In this document: positions 1-6,228 of the stretch, one piece after another
Numbering within the stretch: position 1 is the first letter of the stretch
Layout: each line of letters starts with the position of its first letter
Assembly (NCBI GenBank): GCA_029077775.1
Contig: JAQNCU010000074.1
Location: 1 to 10,549 of the forward strand
Reading direction: 5' to 3'
DNA: 10,549 nucleotides
Source of the DNA: Acidocella sp.
Lineage (GTDB): Bacteria > Pseudomonadota > Alphaproteobacteria > Acetobacterales > Acetobacteraceae
Notes under the pieces: model-generated
What the model was told of the DNA's origin: nothing
The model's database searches: none
What the model saw: the letters and a program-made list of their open reading frames with translations, nothing else
Program-made: the position numbers and the translations under genes

Positions 1-116
1 TGCCGCTGTGGGAGATCGCAGGCTTTCTCGGACACAGCAGCCCTCAAATGGTTGCGGACACATATGGGCATCAACATCCAGATCATCTGCAGAGAGCGGC
101 CAAAGCTCTGGGTTGA
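1..116 (+). CDS. Tyrosine recombinase (phage-type integrase), C-terminal end only
   Basis: The reading frame enters from the left edge (first full codon at 3) and stops with TGA at 114-116, giving 37 residues. It contains the end of a tyrosine-recombinase catalytic domain: LGHSS (residues 9-13, carrying the second active-site histidine), then after seven residues the TYGH motif, whose tyrosine (residue 21) would be the DNA-attacking nucleophile. This LGH-x(9)-Y spacing is typical of the family. Such enzymes integrate and excise prophages and genomic islands; XerC/D-like housekeeping members also exist. The tRNA-Pro 3' fragment about 140 bp downstream favours an island or phage integrase. The N-terminal and most catalytic residues (R, K, H, R) are outside the window, so the subfamily cannot be given. 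Confidence 0.85.
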   Translation, partial: PLWEIAGFLGHSSPQMVADTYGHQHPDHLQRAAKALG

Positions 117-252
117 TTGCAACAGTGCTCTTGTGTGCACATGAACACAAACGACATGACACGCAATAAAAAAACAAGCAAAACCCTGCGCGTTAAAAAC
201 CAAAGAATCTGTGGATAAATGCGCTAAACGCTTGAAAAAACACGTAGAAGAG
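117..252. other. AT-rich non-coding stretch between integrase and tRNA fragment
   Basis: No convincing gene is seen here. Base composition is clearly more AT-rich than in the genes to the right, with A-runs near 167-175 and 235-240. A small inverted repeat pairs TTGTGT (131-136) with ACACAA (145-150) around an 8-nt loop. It sits 15 bp after the integrase stop and could be a weak transcription end or a recombinase arm site, but it lacks a T-run. Continuing to 413, the stretch 303-413 holds only a T-rich tract after the tRNA fragment and the leader of the transporter gene. Confidence 0.5.
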
Positions 253-302
253 TTGTGTTCGGAACGCAGGGGCCGGAGGTTCGAATCCTCTCACTCCGAC
301 CA
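253..302 (+). pseudogene. 3' half of tRNA-Pro(CGG), probable attachment site
   Basis: Positions 275-302 form a T-arm (GGAGG stem, TTCGAAT loop, CCTCT), a 3' acceptor strand CACTCCG (292-298), discriminator A299 and an encoded CCA (300-302). The acceptor would pair with CGGAGTG, giving the C1-G72 pair characteristic of proline tRNA. Upstream, 258-264 reads as an anticodon loop TTCGGAA with anticodon CGG. It is flanked by TTGTG (253-257) and CGCAG (265-269), which can pair with two G-T wobbles. No acceptor 5' strand or D-arm is present upstream, so this is not a working tRNA. Position 37 is A, whereas bacterial proline tRNAs normally carry G37, so the left part probably derives from the inserted element. 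An intact tRNA-Pro(CGG) should exist elsewhere. Confidence 0.8.
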
Positions 303-388
303 AAATCTCGTTTTGTGTTTTTGTGGTGGCAAGGGCGAGCCGCTATTTCCAAAATTATCCCTTATGTGTAACAGGCCAGTGGCGCTGT

Positions 389-394
389 TATAAA
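389..394 (+). promoter_or_regulatory. Possible -10 element for the MFS gene
   Basis: TATAAA at 389-394 lies 19 bp before the ATG at 414 and just ahead of the purine-rich ribosome-binding stretch (402-408). No good -35 hexamer stands at the expected distance. If it is used, the leader would be very short. Confidence 0.2.
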
Positions 395-413
395 TCAAGG
401 CAAGGGGGTCGAG

Positions 414-1637
414 ATGTCGGGAGCTTCTGAAAATCTGCGCCGTGCGCGCAATGTCGTGATCGCCGCGTATCTGAGCTGGACGCTCGATGCCTTCGATTTT
501 TTTATCCTGATATTTACCTTTGACGATGTTGCGAAAACATTCGGGGTGTCGGTGAGCAGCATCACGCTGGCGATCACGCTGACGCTGGCGACACGGGCTG
601 TCGGCGCGTTCATCTTCGGGCGGCTGGCCGATAAATATGGGCGCAAGCCGATTTTGATGCTGGTGGTGTTTTTGTACTCGATCTTCGAGGCGGCCAGCGG
701 GTTTGCCTGGTCGTTTGCCTCGTTCCTCGCGATCCGCACATTGTTTGGCATCGCCATGGGCGGGGAATGGGGGGTGGGCAGTTCGCTTGCCATGGAGACC
801 ATCCCGGATCGCTGGCGCGGCTGGGTTTCCGGCCTGCTGCAAGCGGGCTATCCGTTCGGGTTCTTCCTGGCGACGCTGCTGTTCGATTTCGGTCTGCAGC
901 CGCTGGGCTGGCGCGGCATGTTTTTCGTCGGCGCGCTGCCCGCCTTGCTGGTGTTCTTCATCGCCGCCCAGGTTGAAGAAAGCCCGGCCTTCGAAGCCAT
1001 GCAGCATCGCCCCAGCCGGGTGCCGGTCAGCACCGTGCTGCGCAAGAACGCCAAGCTGGTGATCTATGGCGTGGTGATGATGGCGGCGTTCAACTTCTTC
1101 TCGCACGGCACGCAGGATATTTACCCGAAATTATTCCTGGGCAAGCAACTGCATTTCAGCCATGCGCAGATTACGGACATCAGTCTGTTTTATAATGTCG
1201 GTGCGATGCTGGGTGGGATTGCGTTTGGCTATCTCAGCCAGAAGATCGGGCGGCGCTTTGCCATCGGGGCGGCCTGTGTGCTCTCGCTCGCGGTTGTGTA
1301 TTTCTGGTCGCATGGGTCCACGCCGGGCACCATCGCGGCGGCGGCGTTCTTGATGCAGTTCGCGGTGCAGGGGGCCTGGGGTGTGGTGCCCGTGCATCTC
1401 AACGAGCTGTCACCGGCGGAAATCCGGGGGACGTTCCCGGGGTTTGTGTACCAGCTTGGCAATTTCGTGGCTTCGGTCAATGCGCCGTTGCAGGTGGGAA
1501 TCGCGGCGCAGCATGGTGGGGATTATGGCTATGCGTTGATGCTGGTGGCGGGCTCGGTCGCGGTGATTCTGATTTTGCTCATGATTTTTGGGCCTGAGGC
1601 GCGGAATGTGTCCATGGCGGGGACCGCCAGTAGCTAA
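414..1637 (+). CDS. MFS transporter, SHS (lactate/sialate:H+ symporter) type
   Basis: This 407-residue inner-membrane protein has about twelve hydrophobic segments and is a major facilitator. Helix 1 carries WTLDAFDFF (22-30), loop 2-3 carries motif A GRLADKYGRK (69-78), and a second, half-repeat motif A is GYLSQKIGRR (272-281). The GGEWGVGSSLAMETIP stretch (116-131) and HGTQDIYPK (231-239) resemble the SHS family, which includes sialic acid and lactate/monocarboxylate proton symporters. A monocarboxylate substrate is therefore likely but not shown. The start at 414 has a purine-rich site (AAGGGGG, 402-408) at good spacing. The last seven codons, encoding MAGTASS, include the first copy of the 25-bp repeat array that continues downstream, so the C-terminal tail may have been reshaped by the repeat. 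The gene stands alone next to the integration junction. Confidence 0.88.
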   Translation: MSGASENLRRARNVVIAAYLSWTLDAFDFFILIFTFDDVAKTFGVSVSSITLAITLTLATRAVGAFIFGRLADKYGRKPILMLVVFLYSIFEAASGFAWSFASFLAIRTLFGIAMGGEWGVGSSLAMETIPDRWRGWVSGLLQAGYPFGFFLATLLFDFGLQPLGWRGMFFVGALPALLVFFIAAQVEESPAFEAMQHRPSRVPVSTVLRKNAKLVIYGVVMMAAFNFFSHGTQDIYPKLFLGKQLHFSHAQITDISLFYNVGAMLGGIAFGYLSQKIGRRFAIGAACVLSLAVVYFWSHGSTPGTIAAAAFLMQFAVQGAWGVVPVHLNELSPAEIRGTFPGFVYQLGNFVASVNAPLQVGIAAQHGGDYGYALMLVAGSVAVILILLMIFGPEARNVSMAGTASS

Positions 1638-1766
1638 AAGAACGGGGACCGCCAAAAATTAAGAAGGCGGGGACCGCCAAAAATTAAGAACGCGGGGACC
1701 GCCAAAAATTAAGAACGCGGGGACCGCCAAAAATTAAGAACGCGGGGACCCCCAAGAGTTACGAGC
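1617..1766 (+). repeat. Tandem array of six 25-bp repeats between transporter and enolase
   Basis: Six units start at 1617, 1642, 1667, 1692, 1717 and 1742, an exact 25-bp period. Units 3-5 (1667-1741) are identical. Unit 2 differs at its first and last base, while the first unit (1617-1641) and the last (1742-1766) are degraded; a trace of a seventh begins at 1767. Each unit has a GC half containing GCGGGGACCGCC (GCGG and CCGC arms around GGA) and an AT half AAAAATTAAGAA. There are no unique spacers, so it is not a CRISPR. The first unit supplies codons 402-407 and the stop codon of the transporter. 25 is not a multiple of three, so the array is not a coding repeat. On the minus strand each unit reads as a tiny hairpin followed by a T-rich tract. 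Confidence 0.95.
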
Positions 1767-1783
1767 GCGGGGGCTGTCTGGCC

Positions 1784-1812
1784 TTGCCGGGGGGCTAAGG
1801 CTGGTCTACCTC
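1784..1812 (+). promoter_or_regulatory. Weak candidate promoter for enolase
   Basis: TTGCCG (1784-1789) and TACCTC (1807-1812) are separated by 17 bp in the short spacer between the repeat array and eno. The -35 match is fair and the -10 match is poor. It is listed because a promoter is expected in this 70-bp interval unless eno is read from further upstream through the array. Confidence 0.2.
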
Positions 1813-1844
1813 GCGGTCGATCACACCAAGCTGGAGAGCCATTT

Positions 1845-3134
1845 ATGTCAGCCATCGCCGATATCGTCGCGCGGGAAATTCTCGATAGCCGGGGTAACCC
1901 GACGGTGGAGGTGGATGTGCTGCTGGAATCCGGCGCGTTTGGCCGGGCGGCTGTGCCGTCCGGTGCTTCAACCGGCGCGCATGAGGCTGTGGAGTTGCGC
2001 GATGGTGACATGGCGCGCTATGGCGGCAAGGGTGTGACCAAGGCGATGGCGGCGGTTGAAGGCGAAATCCTCGACGCGATTGGCGGCATGGATGCCGAGG
2101 ACCAGATCGGCATCGACACCATCATGATCGCGCTGGATGGGACTCCGAACAAATCGCGGTTGGGGGCGAATGCGATCCTCGGGGTTTCATTGGCTATGGC
2201 CAAGGCCGCCGCGGCGGATAACGGGATGCCGCTGTACCGGTATGTCGGTGGCGTGGGCGCGCGGGTTTTGCCGGTGCCGATGATGAACATCGTCAATGGC
2301 GGTGAACATGCCGACAACCCCATCGACATCCAGGAATTCATGATCCAGCCGGTGGGCGCGGCGAGCATCCGCGATGCCATTCGCATCGGGTCGGAGATTT
2401 TTCACGCCTTGAAAAAATCATTGAGCGAAGCCGGGCATAACACGAATGTGGGGGATGAGGGCGGGTTCGCGCCGAATTTGCAGTCAGCTGATGCCGCACT
2501 CGGGTTTATCACCAAGGCGGTGGCGCGCGCGGGCTATCGGCCTGGGGAGGATGTGACCTTTGCCCTGGATTGCGCGGCGACGGAGTTTTTTAAAGACGGG
2601 ATTTATCATCTCAAAGGCGAGGGCAAAAGATTCGATGCCGCGCAGATGGTGGATTATCTGGCCGATCTCGCCGCGCGTTACCCCATCGCCAGCATCGAGG
2701 ATGGCTGCGCCGAGGATGATTGGGAGGGTTGGAAGCTGCTGACCGACAGGCTTGGGGGTAAATTGCAACTGGTGGGCGATGATTTGTTCGTCACCAACCC
2801 CATCCGCCTGCGCCGTGGCATTGAAGCCAAAACGGGGAACTCCATTCTGGTTAAGGTCAACCAGATCGGCACGCTGACCGAGACGCTGGAGGCGGTGGAC
2901 ATCGCGCACCGCGCCGGGTTCACGGCGGTGATGTCCCACCGCTCGGGCGAGACCGAGGATGCCACCATCGCTGACCTCGCGGTCGCGACCAATTGCGGGC
3001 AGATCAAAACCGGGTCGCTGGCGCGCTCTGACCGGACCGCGAAATATAATCAGTTGATGCGGATTGAGGACGAACTGGGCCCCGTGGCGCGGTATCATGG
3101 ACCGGCGTTGCGGCGGGGCGCGGAATCCCGTTAG
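1845..3134 (+). CDS. eno: Enolase (phosphopyruvate hydratase)
   Basis: This 429-residue cytosolic enzyme interconverts 2-phosphoglycerate and phosphoenolpyruvate in glycolysis and gluconeogenesis; the length is normal for bacterial enolase. The N-terminal domain shows SRGNPTVEVDV and the SGASTG loop (39-44). The barrel domain carries NVGDEGG (201-207, with proton-transfer Glu205), Mg2+ ligands Asp242, Glu285 (in SIEDG) and Asp312 (in VGDD), catalytic Lys337 (in LVKVNQIG), the SHRSGETED signature (364-372) and Lys388. All key residues are present. A GGAG site (1833-1836) precedes ATG 1845 at good spacing. In many alphaproteobacteria eno lies near ftsB and pyruvate dehydrogenase genes; here it sits between a transporter plus repeat array and ybjN. 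Confidence 0.97.
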   Translation: MSAIADIVAREILDSRGNPTVEVDVLLESGAFGRAAVPSGASTGAHEAVELRDGDMARYGGKGVTKAMAAVEGEILDAIGGMDAEDQIGIDTIMIALDGTPNKSRLGANAILGVSLAMAKAAAADNGMPLYRYVGGVGARVLPVPMMNIVNGGEHADNPIDIQEFMIQPVGAASIRDAIRIGSEIFHALKKSLSEAGHNTNVGDEGGFAPNLQSADAALGFITKAVARAGYRPGEDVTFALDCAATEFFKDGIYHLKGEGKRFDAAQMVDYLADLAARYPIASIEDGCAEDDWEGWKLLTDRLGGKLQLVGDDLFVTNPIRLRRGIEAKTGNSILVKVNQIGTLTETLEAVDIAHRAGFTAVMSHRSGETEDATIADLAVATNCGQIKTGSLARSDRTAKYNQLMRIEDELGPVARYHGPALRRGAESR

Positions 3135-3150
3135 ACTTGGAGTCGTGGTG

Positions 3151-3176
3151 GAGCGACGCTGCCAGCGTGAATGCTC
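3151..3176 (+). other. Hairpin between eno and ybjN
   Basis: ACGCT (3156-3160) and AGCGT (3164-3168) form a perfect 5-bp stem around GCC. Outside it, GAGC (3151-3154) can pair with GCTC (3173-3176). It lies 17 bp after the eno stop codon. No T-run follows, so it may be an mRNA 3'-end structure or attenuator rather than a classical terminator. Confidence 0.3.
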
Positions 3177-3222
3177 GAGTGGTCTCCGCCAGCTTTGGCA
3201 TCACTACGACCAGGAGACTCCT

Positions 3223-3729
3223 ATGACGAGCCTCGCCACTGATTTCGACAATTCAACCGTTGCCAACCCGCTCGACCTTGTCGAGCAGGTGATCACCGCC
3301 AATGACTGGGCGTTCGACCGCCGGTCCGATTCTGACATGGCCGCCGAGGCGCCCGGCAAATGGGGCGATTACGGGCTTTATTTCTGCTGGTCGGATGAGA
3401 TTTCGGTCATGCATTTCTCCTGCGCGTTCGATTTGAAATCCCCCGCCCGGCGGCGCGGCGCGTTGTATGAATTGCTGGCAAAAGCCAATGAGCGGTTATG
3501 GATCGGGCATTTCGGCATGGATGAGGAGACCGGCGCGCCGATCTATCGCCATTCGGTGCTGTTGCGCGGTGCGCCCAGCGCCTCATCGGAATCCATCGAG
3601 GATCTGGTGGATATCGCGCTGACCGAGTGCGAGCGGTTTTTCCCGGCGTTCCAGTTTGTGCTGTGGGGCGGCAAAACCCCGGATGAGGCCCTGGAAGCGG
3701 CGATGCTGGAATGCGTCGGCGAGGCCTGA
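3223..3729 (+). CDS. YbjN-domain protein
   Basis: The 168-residue protein matches the YbjN-domain (putative bacterial sensory transduction regulator) family. It is small, acidic and soluble, with GLYFCWSDEISVMHFSCAFDL (51-71) forming the core strands and an LWIGHFGMDEETG stretch (92-104) typical of the domain. The family fold resembles type III secretion chaperones; its biochemical function is not established. ATG 3223 is chosen because GGAG (3213-3216) stands 6 bp upstream. An in-frame ATG at 3064 would overlap eno by 71 bp and add 53 residues unlike the family. The stop lies 21 bp before proC, so the two genes are probably cotranscribed; this ybjN-proC pairing is, to my recollection, common in alphaproteobacteria. 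Confidence 0.87.
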   Translation: MTSLATDFDNSTVANPLDLVEQVITANDWAFDRRSDSDMAAEAPGKWGDYGLYFCWSDEISVMHFSCAFDLKSPARRRGALYELLAKANERLWIGHFGMDEETGAPIYRHSVLLRGAPSASSESIEDLVDIALTECERFFPAFQFVLWGGKTPDEALEAAMLECVGEA

Positions 3730-3750
3730 TACGAGCATGAGCTGCCACCT

Positions 3751-4563
3751 ATGGCGATGACCGCGCTGCCCGCTTTGTTGCTGGTGGGTGGCGGGCGGAT
3801 GGGCGGGGCGATGCTGGCGGGCTGGCGTGAACAAGGGCTGGCCTCGGCGATTGTTGTTGATCCATCAACCCCGGCGGCAAGCCTGGCCGGGGGCGGTGTT
3901 TTGGTGGTGCCATCCTTTGCTGAAATCCCGGCCGGGTTCACGCCGGAGGCCGTGGTTCTGGCGGTGAAGCCGCAAATGGCGGGTGAAGTGTTGCCCGCCT
4001 ATGCGCGGTTTGCCGGGCAGGCGGTGTTCATCTCGATTATGGCAGGCAAGACCATTAAGGCGGTCGGTGCCATGCTGGGTGTGCGGGCGGCCATTGTGCG
4101 CGCCATGCCCAACACCCCGGCGGCGGTGCGGCAGGGCTTCACGGTGGCGGTGGCGGGCGCGCATGTATCCGCCCGGCAACGCCAACTGGCCGATGCCCTG
4201 CTGGCGGCGGCGGGCGAGGTGGCGTGGGTGGATGACGAGGCGCTGCTGGACCCTGTGACCGCGATTTCAGGCGGCGGCCCGGCCTATGTGTTTTTGTTGA
4301 CCGAGTTGATGGAGCGCGCGGCCTGCGACCAAGGTATCCCCGCGGCGTTGGCCCGGCAGATGGCGCGCCAAACCGTTATTGGTGCCGCGGCTTTGCTGGC
4401 GGCGAGCGATGAGGACGCGGCTGATCTGCGGATTGCGGTAACCTCGCCCAACGGCACCACCGAGCGCGCCTTGGCGGTGTTGCGCGCCGATGACGCCTGG
4501 CCGAAATCGTTCGCGACGGCGATACAGGCGGCAACGACACGCTCCCGCGCGCTGTCCGATTGA
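3751..4563 (+). CDS. proC: Pyrroline-5-carboxylate reductase
   Basis: This 270-residue cytosolic enzyme reduces 1-pyrroline-5-carboxylate to L-proline with NAD(P)H, the last step of proline synthesis. The N-terminal Rossmann domain carries GGGRMGGAM (13-21) and AVKPQ (71-75). MPNTP (119-123) is the family hinge motif. The C-terminal dimerisation domain has SGGGPAYVF (173-181) and SPNGTTERAL (232-241), both family hallmarks. Length is normal (about 265-280). ATG 3751 has no strong ribosome-binding site; ATG 3757 is two codons inside, and translation could be coupled to the ybjN stop 21 bp upstream. The ATG at 3737 is in another frame and stops quickly. Confidence 0.96.
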   Translation: MAMTALPALLLVGGGRMGGAMLAGWREQGLASAIVVDPSTPAASLAGGGVLVVPSFAEIPAGFTPEAVVLAVKPQMAGEVLPAYARFAGQAVFISIMAGKTIKAVGAMLGVRAAIVRAMPNTPAAVRQGFTVAVAGAHVSARQRQLADALLAAAGEVAWVDDEALLDPVTAISGGGPAYVFLLTELMERAACDQGIPAALARQMARQTVIGAAALLAASDEDAADLRIAVTSPNGTTERALAVLRADDAWPKSFATAIQAATTRSRALSD

Positions 4564-4592
4564 TTTACAGGCCGTAACCCGGTTGCTACACC
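4564..4592 (+). promoter_or_regulatory. Candidate promoter for prs
   Basis: TTTACA (4564-4569, 5 of 6 to TTGACA) is separated by 17 bp from TACACC (4587-4592); shifted by one, CTACA resembles the alphaproteobacterial -10. It lies in the 72-bp proC-prs gap, about 43 bp ahead of the prs ATG, so prs may be expressed separately from proC. Confidence 0.3.
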
Positions 4593-4635
4593 GCGCCGGA
4601 AGCGATTTTACCCCGCACCGGAAAGCCCTGACAGC

Positions 4636-5568
4636 ATGAAAATAGTTGCCTGCAACAGCAACCGCCCTTTGGCCGAGGCTGTTGCCGCCGGGCTGAACCT
4701 GCCGCTCGCCAAGGCATCTATCCGGCGATTCGCGGATATGGAGGTTTTTGTCGAAATCCATGAGAATGTACGCGGCGAGGACGTGTTCGTTATTCAGTCC
4801 ACATCCTATCCGACCAATGATAATCTGATGGAGTTGTTGATCACCTGCGATGCGCTGCGACGCTCCTCGGCGCGGCGTATCACACCGGTTATCCCGTATT
4901 TTGGTTATGCCAGGCAGGACCGGAAATCCGGCCCGCGTACGCCCATTTCAGCCAAGCTGGTCGCCAATCTGATCACCGAGGCGGGTGCCAATCGCATTCT
5001 GACGATGGATTTGCATGCCGGGCAGATTCAGGGGTTTTTTGATATTCCGGTCGATAACCTGACTGTTGCCCCGCTGTTTTCCGCTGATATCGAGCAGCGT
5101 TTCGCGGGGCGTGAATTGATGATCGTGAGCCCGGATGTGGGCGGTGTGCTGCGCGCGCGGATCATCGCGCGGCGGCTGAATTGCGACCTCGCCATTATTG
5201 ATAAGCGGCGCGAACGGGCCGGGGTTTCCGAGGTCATGAACATCATCGGTGAGGTCGAGGGGCGGGACTGCATAATTATCGACGATATCGTGGATTCGGG
5301 CGGTACGCTGTGCAACGCGGCGGAGGCCTTGCTGGCCGCTCATGCGCGCTCGGTCAGTGTGTATGTCAGCCATGGCGTGCTCTCAGGCGGGGCGGTGGCG
5401 CGCATTGCGGCGTCACCCATCGAGATGCTGACGATTACGGATTCGATCACGGCGACCGAGGCGGTGCGGCTCGCCCATAACGTCCGCCAGCTTTCCATCG
5501 CGCCATTGCTGGCCGAGGCGATGCGGCGGATTTCAACCGAAAGCTCGGTCAGTTCATTGTTCGATTGA
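4636..5568 (+). CDS. prs: Ribose-phosphate pyrophosphokinase (PRPP synthetase)
   Basis: The 310-residue cytosolic class I enzyme transfers pyrophosphate from ATP to ribose 5-phosphate to make PRPP, the precursor for purines, pyrimidines, NAD, histidine and tryptophan. Visible motifs are YARQDRKSGPRTPISAK (91-107, ATP-binding and flexible region), MDLHAGQIQGFF (124-135, with His127), the catalytic-loop region IDKRRERAG (188-196) and the PRPP-binding loop IIDDIVDSGGTL (214-225). Length agrees with the family (about 310-320). GGAAAG upstream (4620-4625) is an acceptable ribosome-binding site for ATG 4636. The gene is followed after 30 bp by a GST gene with its own strong binding site. Confidence 0.97.
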   Translation: MKIVACNSNRPLAEAVAAGLNLPLAKASIRRFADMEVFVEIHENVRGEDVFVIQSTSYPTNDNLMELLITCDALRRSSARRITPVIPYFGYARQDRKSGPRTPISAKLVANLITEAGANRILTMDLHAGQIQGFFDIPVDNLTVAPLFSADIEQRFAGRELMIVSPDVGGVLRARIIARRLNCDLAIIDKRRERAGVSEVMNIIGEVEGRDCIIIDDIVDSGGTLCNAAEALLAAHARSVSVYVSHGVLSGGAVARIAASPIEMLTITDSITATEAVRLAHNVRQLSIAPLLAEAMRRISTESSVSSLFD

Positions 5569-5598
5569 TGATCATAATAAAATAATAGGGAGGACGCC

Positions 5599-6228
5599 GT
5601 GAAGCTTTATTATTTCAGTAATGCCTGTTCGATGGGTATTCACTTATTGCTGCATGAAATCGGCACGCCGTTTGCCATCGAGACGGTCGATTTCACGCAA
5701 GCCGCACAGTATCAACCGACATTCATGGCAATGAACCCGAAATCCAAGGTGCCGCTGTTGCAGCGAGACGATGGCGGGTTTGTCAGTGAGTTTCCGGCCA
5801 TCGCGTATTACATCGCGCGTGCCAACCCGGCGGCGCGGCTGCTGCCAAACAGCCTTGAAGGTGAGGTCAAGGCGTTGGAACTGCTGGATTATATGGTGGC
5901 GACGATGCATATGCGCGGGTTCACGCGAATTTTCCGGCCGAATTATTTCACCAATCACGAGGCGCAGTATGAGGAGGTGAAGCAGGCCGGGGTGGAGATT
6001 GTGCGCAAGGGGTTCGCGCTGTTGGAGCCTGTGCTGGGCGCGCAGGAGTTCATGCTGGGCGATTTTTCGATTGTCGAGGGCGCGCTGTTCTTCCTCGAAC
6101 ATTGGAGCCGGTTCCGCGCGCAGATTGCCATGCCCGCGAATTTTGAGGCGCATCTGGACAGGCTATTGGCCCGGCCCGCCGCGCGCAAAACACTGGCCGC
6201 CGAGGGGATTGCCGAGGGGCTCGCCTGA
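5599..6228 (+). CDS. Glutathione S-transferase family protein (beta-class-like)
   Basis: This 209-residue protein has the two GST domains: an N-terminal thioredoxin-like fold (about 1-78) and a helical C-terminal domain. Cys10 in YYFSNACSMG is at the position of the active cysteine of bacterial beta-class GSTs. KVPLL (50-54) has the cis-proline (Pro52), and Ser63-Glu64 is the usual glutathione gamma-glutamyl contact. The C-terminal N-capping box, normally S/T-x-x-D, reads SIVE (157-160) here. Such enzymes conjugate glutathione or reduce mixed disulfides; the substrate is unknown. Translation starts at GTG 5599 behind a strong GGGAGGA site (5588-5594). The stop codon abuts the ATG of the following phosphatase, so the two are almost certainly cotranscribed. 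Confidence 0.9.
   Translation: MKLYYFSNACSMGIHLLLHEIGTPFAIETVDFTQAAQYQPTFMAMNPKSKVPLLQRDDGGFVSEFPAIAYYIARANPAARLLPNSLEGEVKALELLDYMVATMHMRGFTRIFRPNYFTNHEAQYEEVKQAGVEIVRKGFALLEPVLGAQEFMLGDFSIVEGALFFLEHWSRFRAQIAMPANFEAHLDRLLARPAARKTLAAEGIAEGLA

Larger units (their letters stand above)
1..302 (+). mobile_element. Right-hand end of a tRNA-integrated element (island or prophage)
   Basis: An integrase tail ends at 116, followed by AT-rich non-coding DNA (117-252) and then the 3' half of a tRNA-Pro gene without its 5' half. This is the usual layout where a tyrosine recombinase has inserted an element into a tRNA gene and left a duplicated 3' segment at one end. The element would extend leftward out of the window. 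The exact boundary is not fixed; it should lie in or next to the tRNA-derived segment. Only one end is visible, so the size and cargo of the element, and whether it is intact, cannot be judged. Confidence 0.6.

Noticed and set aside
131..150. Intrinsic terminator for the integrase
   Set aside because: The TTGTGT/ACACAA stem is only 6 bp, AT-rich and has no following T-run, so it is not called as a terminator.
211..393. 60-codon open frame spanning the tRNA fragment
   Set aside because: It reads through the tRNA-derived segment, has no ribosome-binding site and shows no protein-like pattern.
291..1106. 271-codon minus-strand open frame antisense to the MFS gene
   Set aside because: It is rich in His, Arg and Gln with no domain pattern, typical of the complement of a GC-rich membrane-protein gene; the plus-strand frame has clear MFS motifs.
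1617..1766. CRISPR array
   Set aside because: The units abut directly with no unique spacers, and no cas gene is nearby.
2484..3098. 204-codon minus-strand open frame inside eno
   Set aside because: It is antisense to the conserved catalytic domain of enolase and has no motif of its own.
3064..3222. Upstream in-frame start for the YbjN protein
   Set aside because: It would overlap eno and add 53 Arg-rich residues foreign to the family; ATG 3223 has a good binding site at proper distance.
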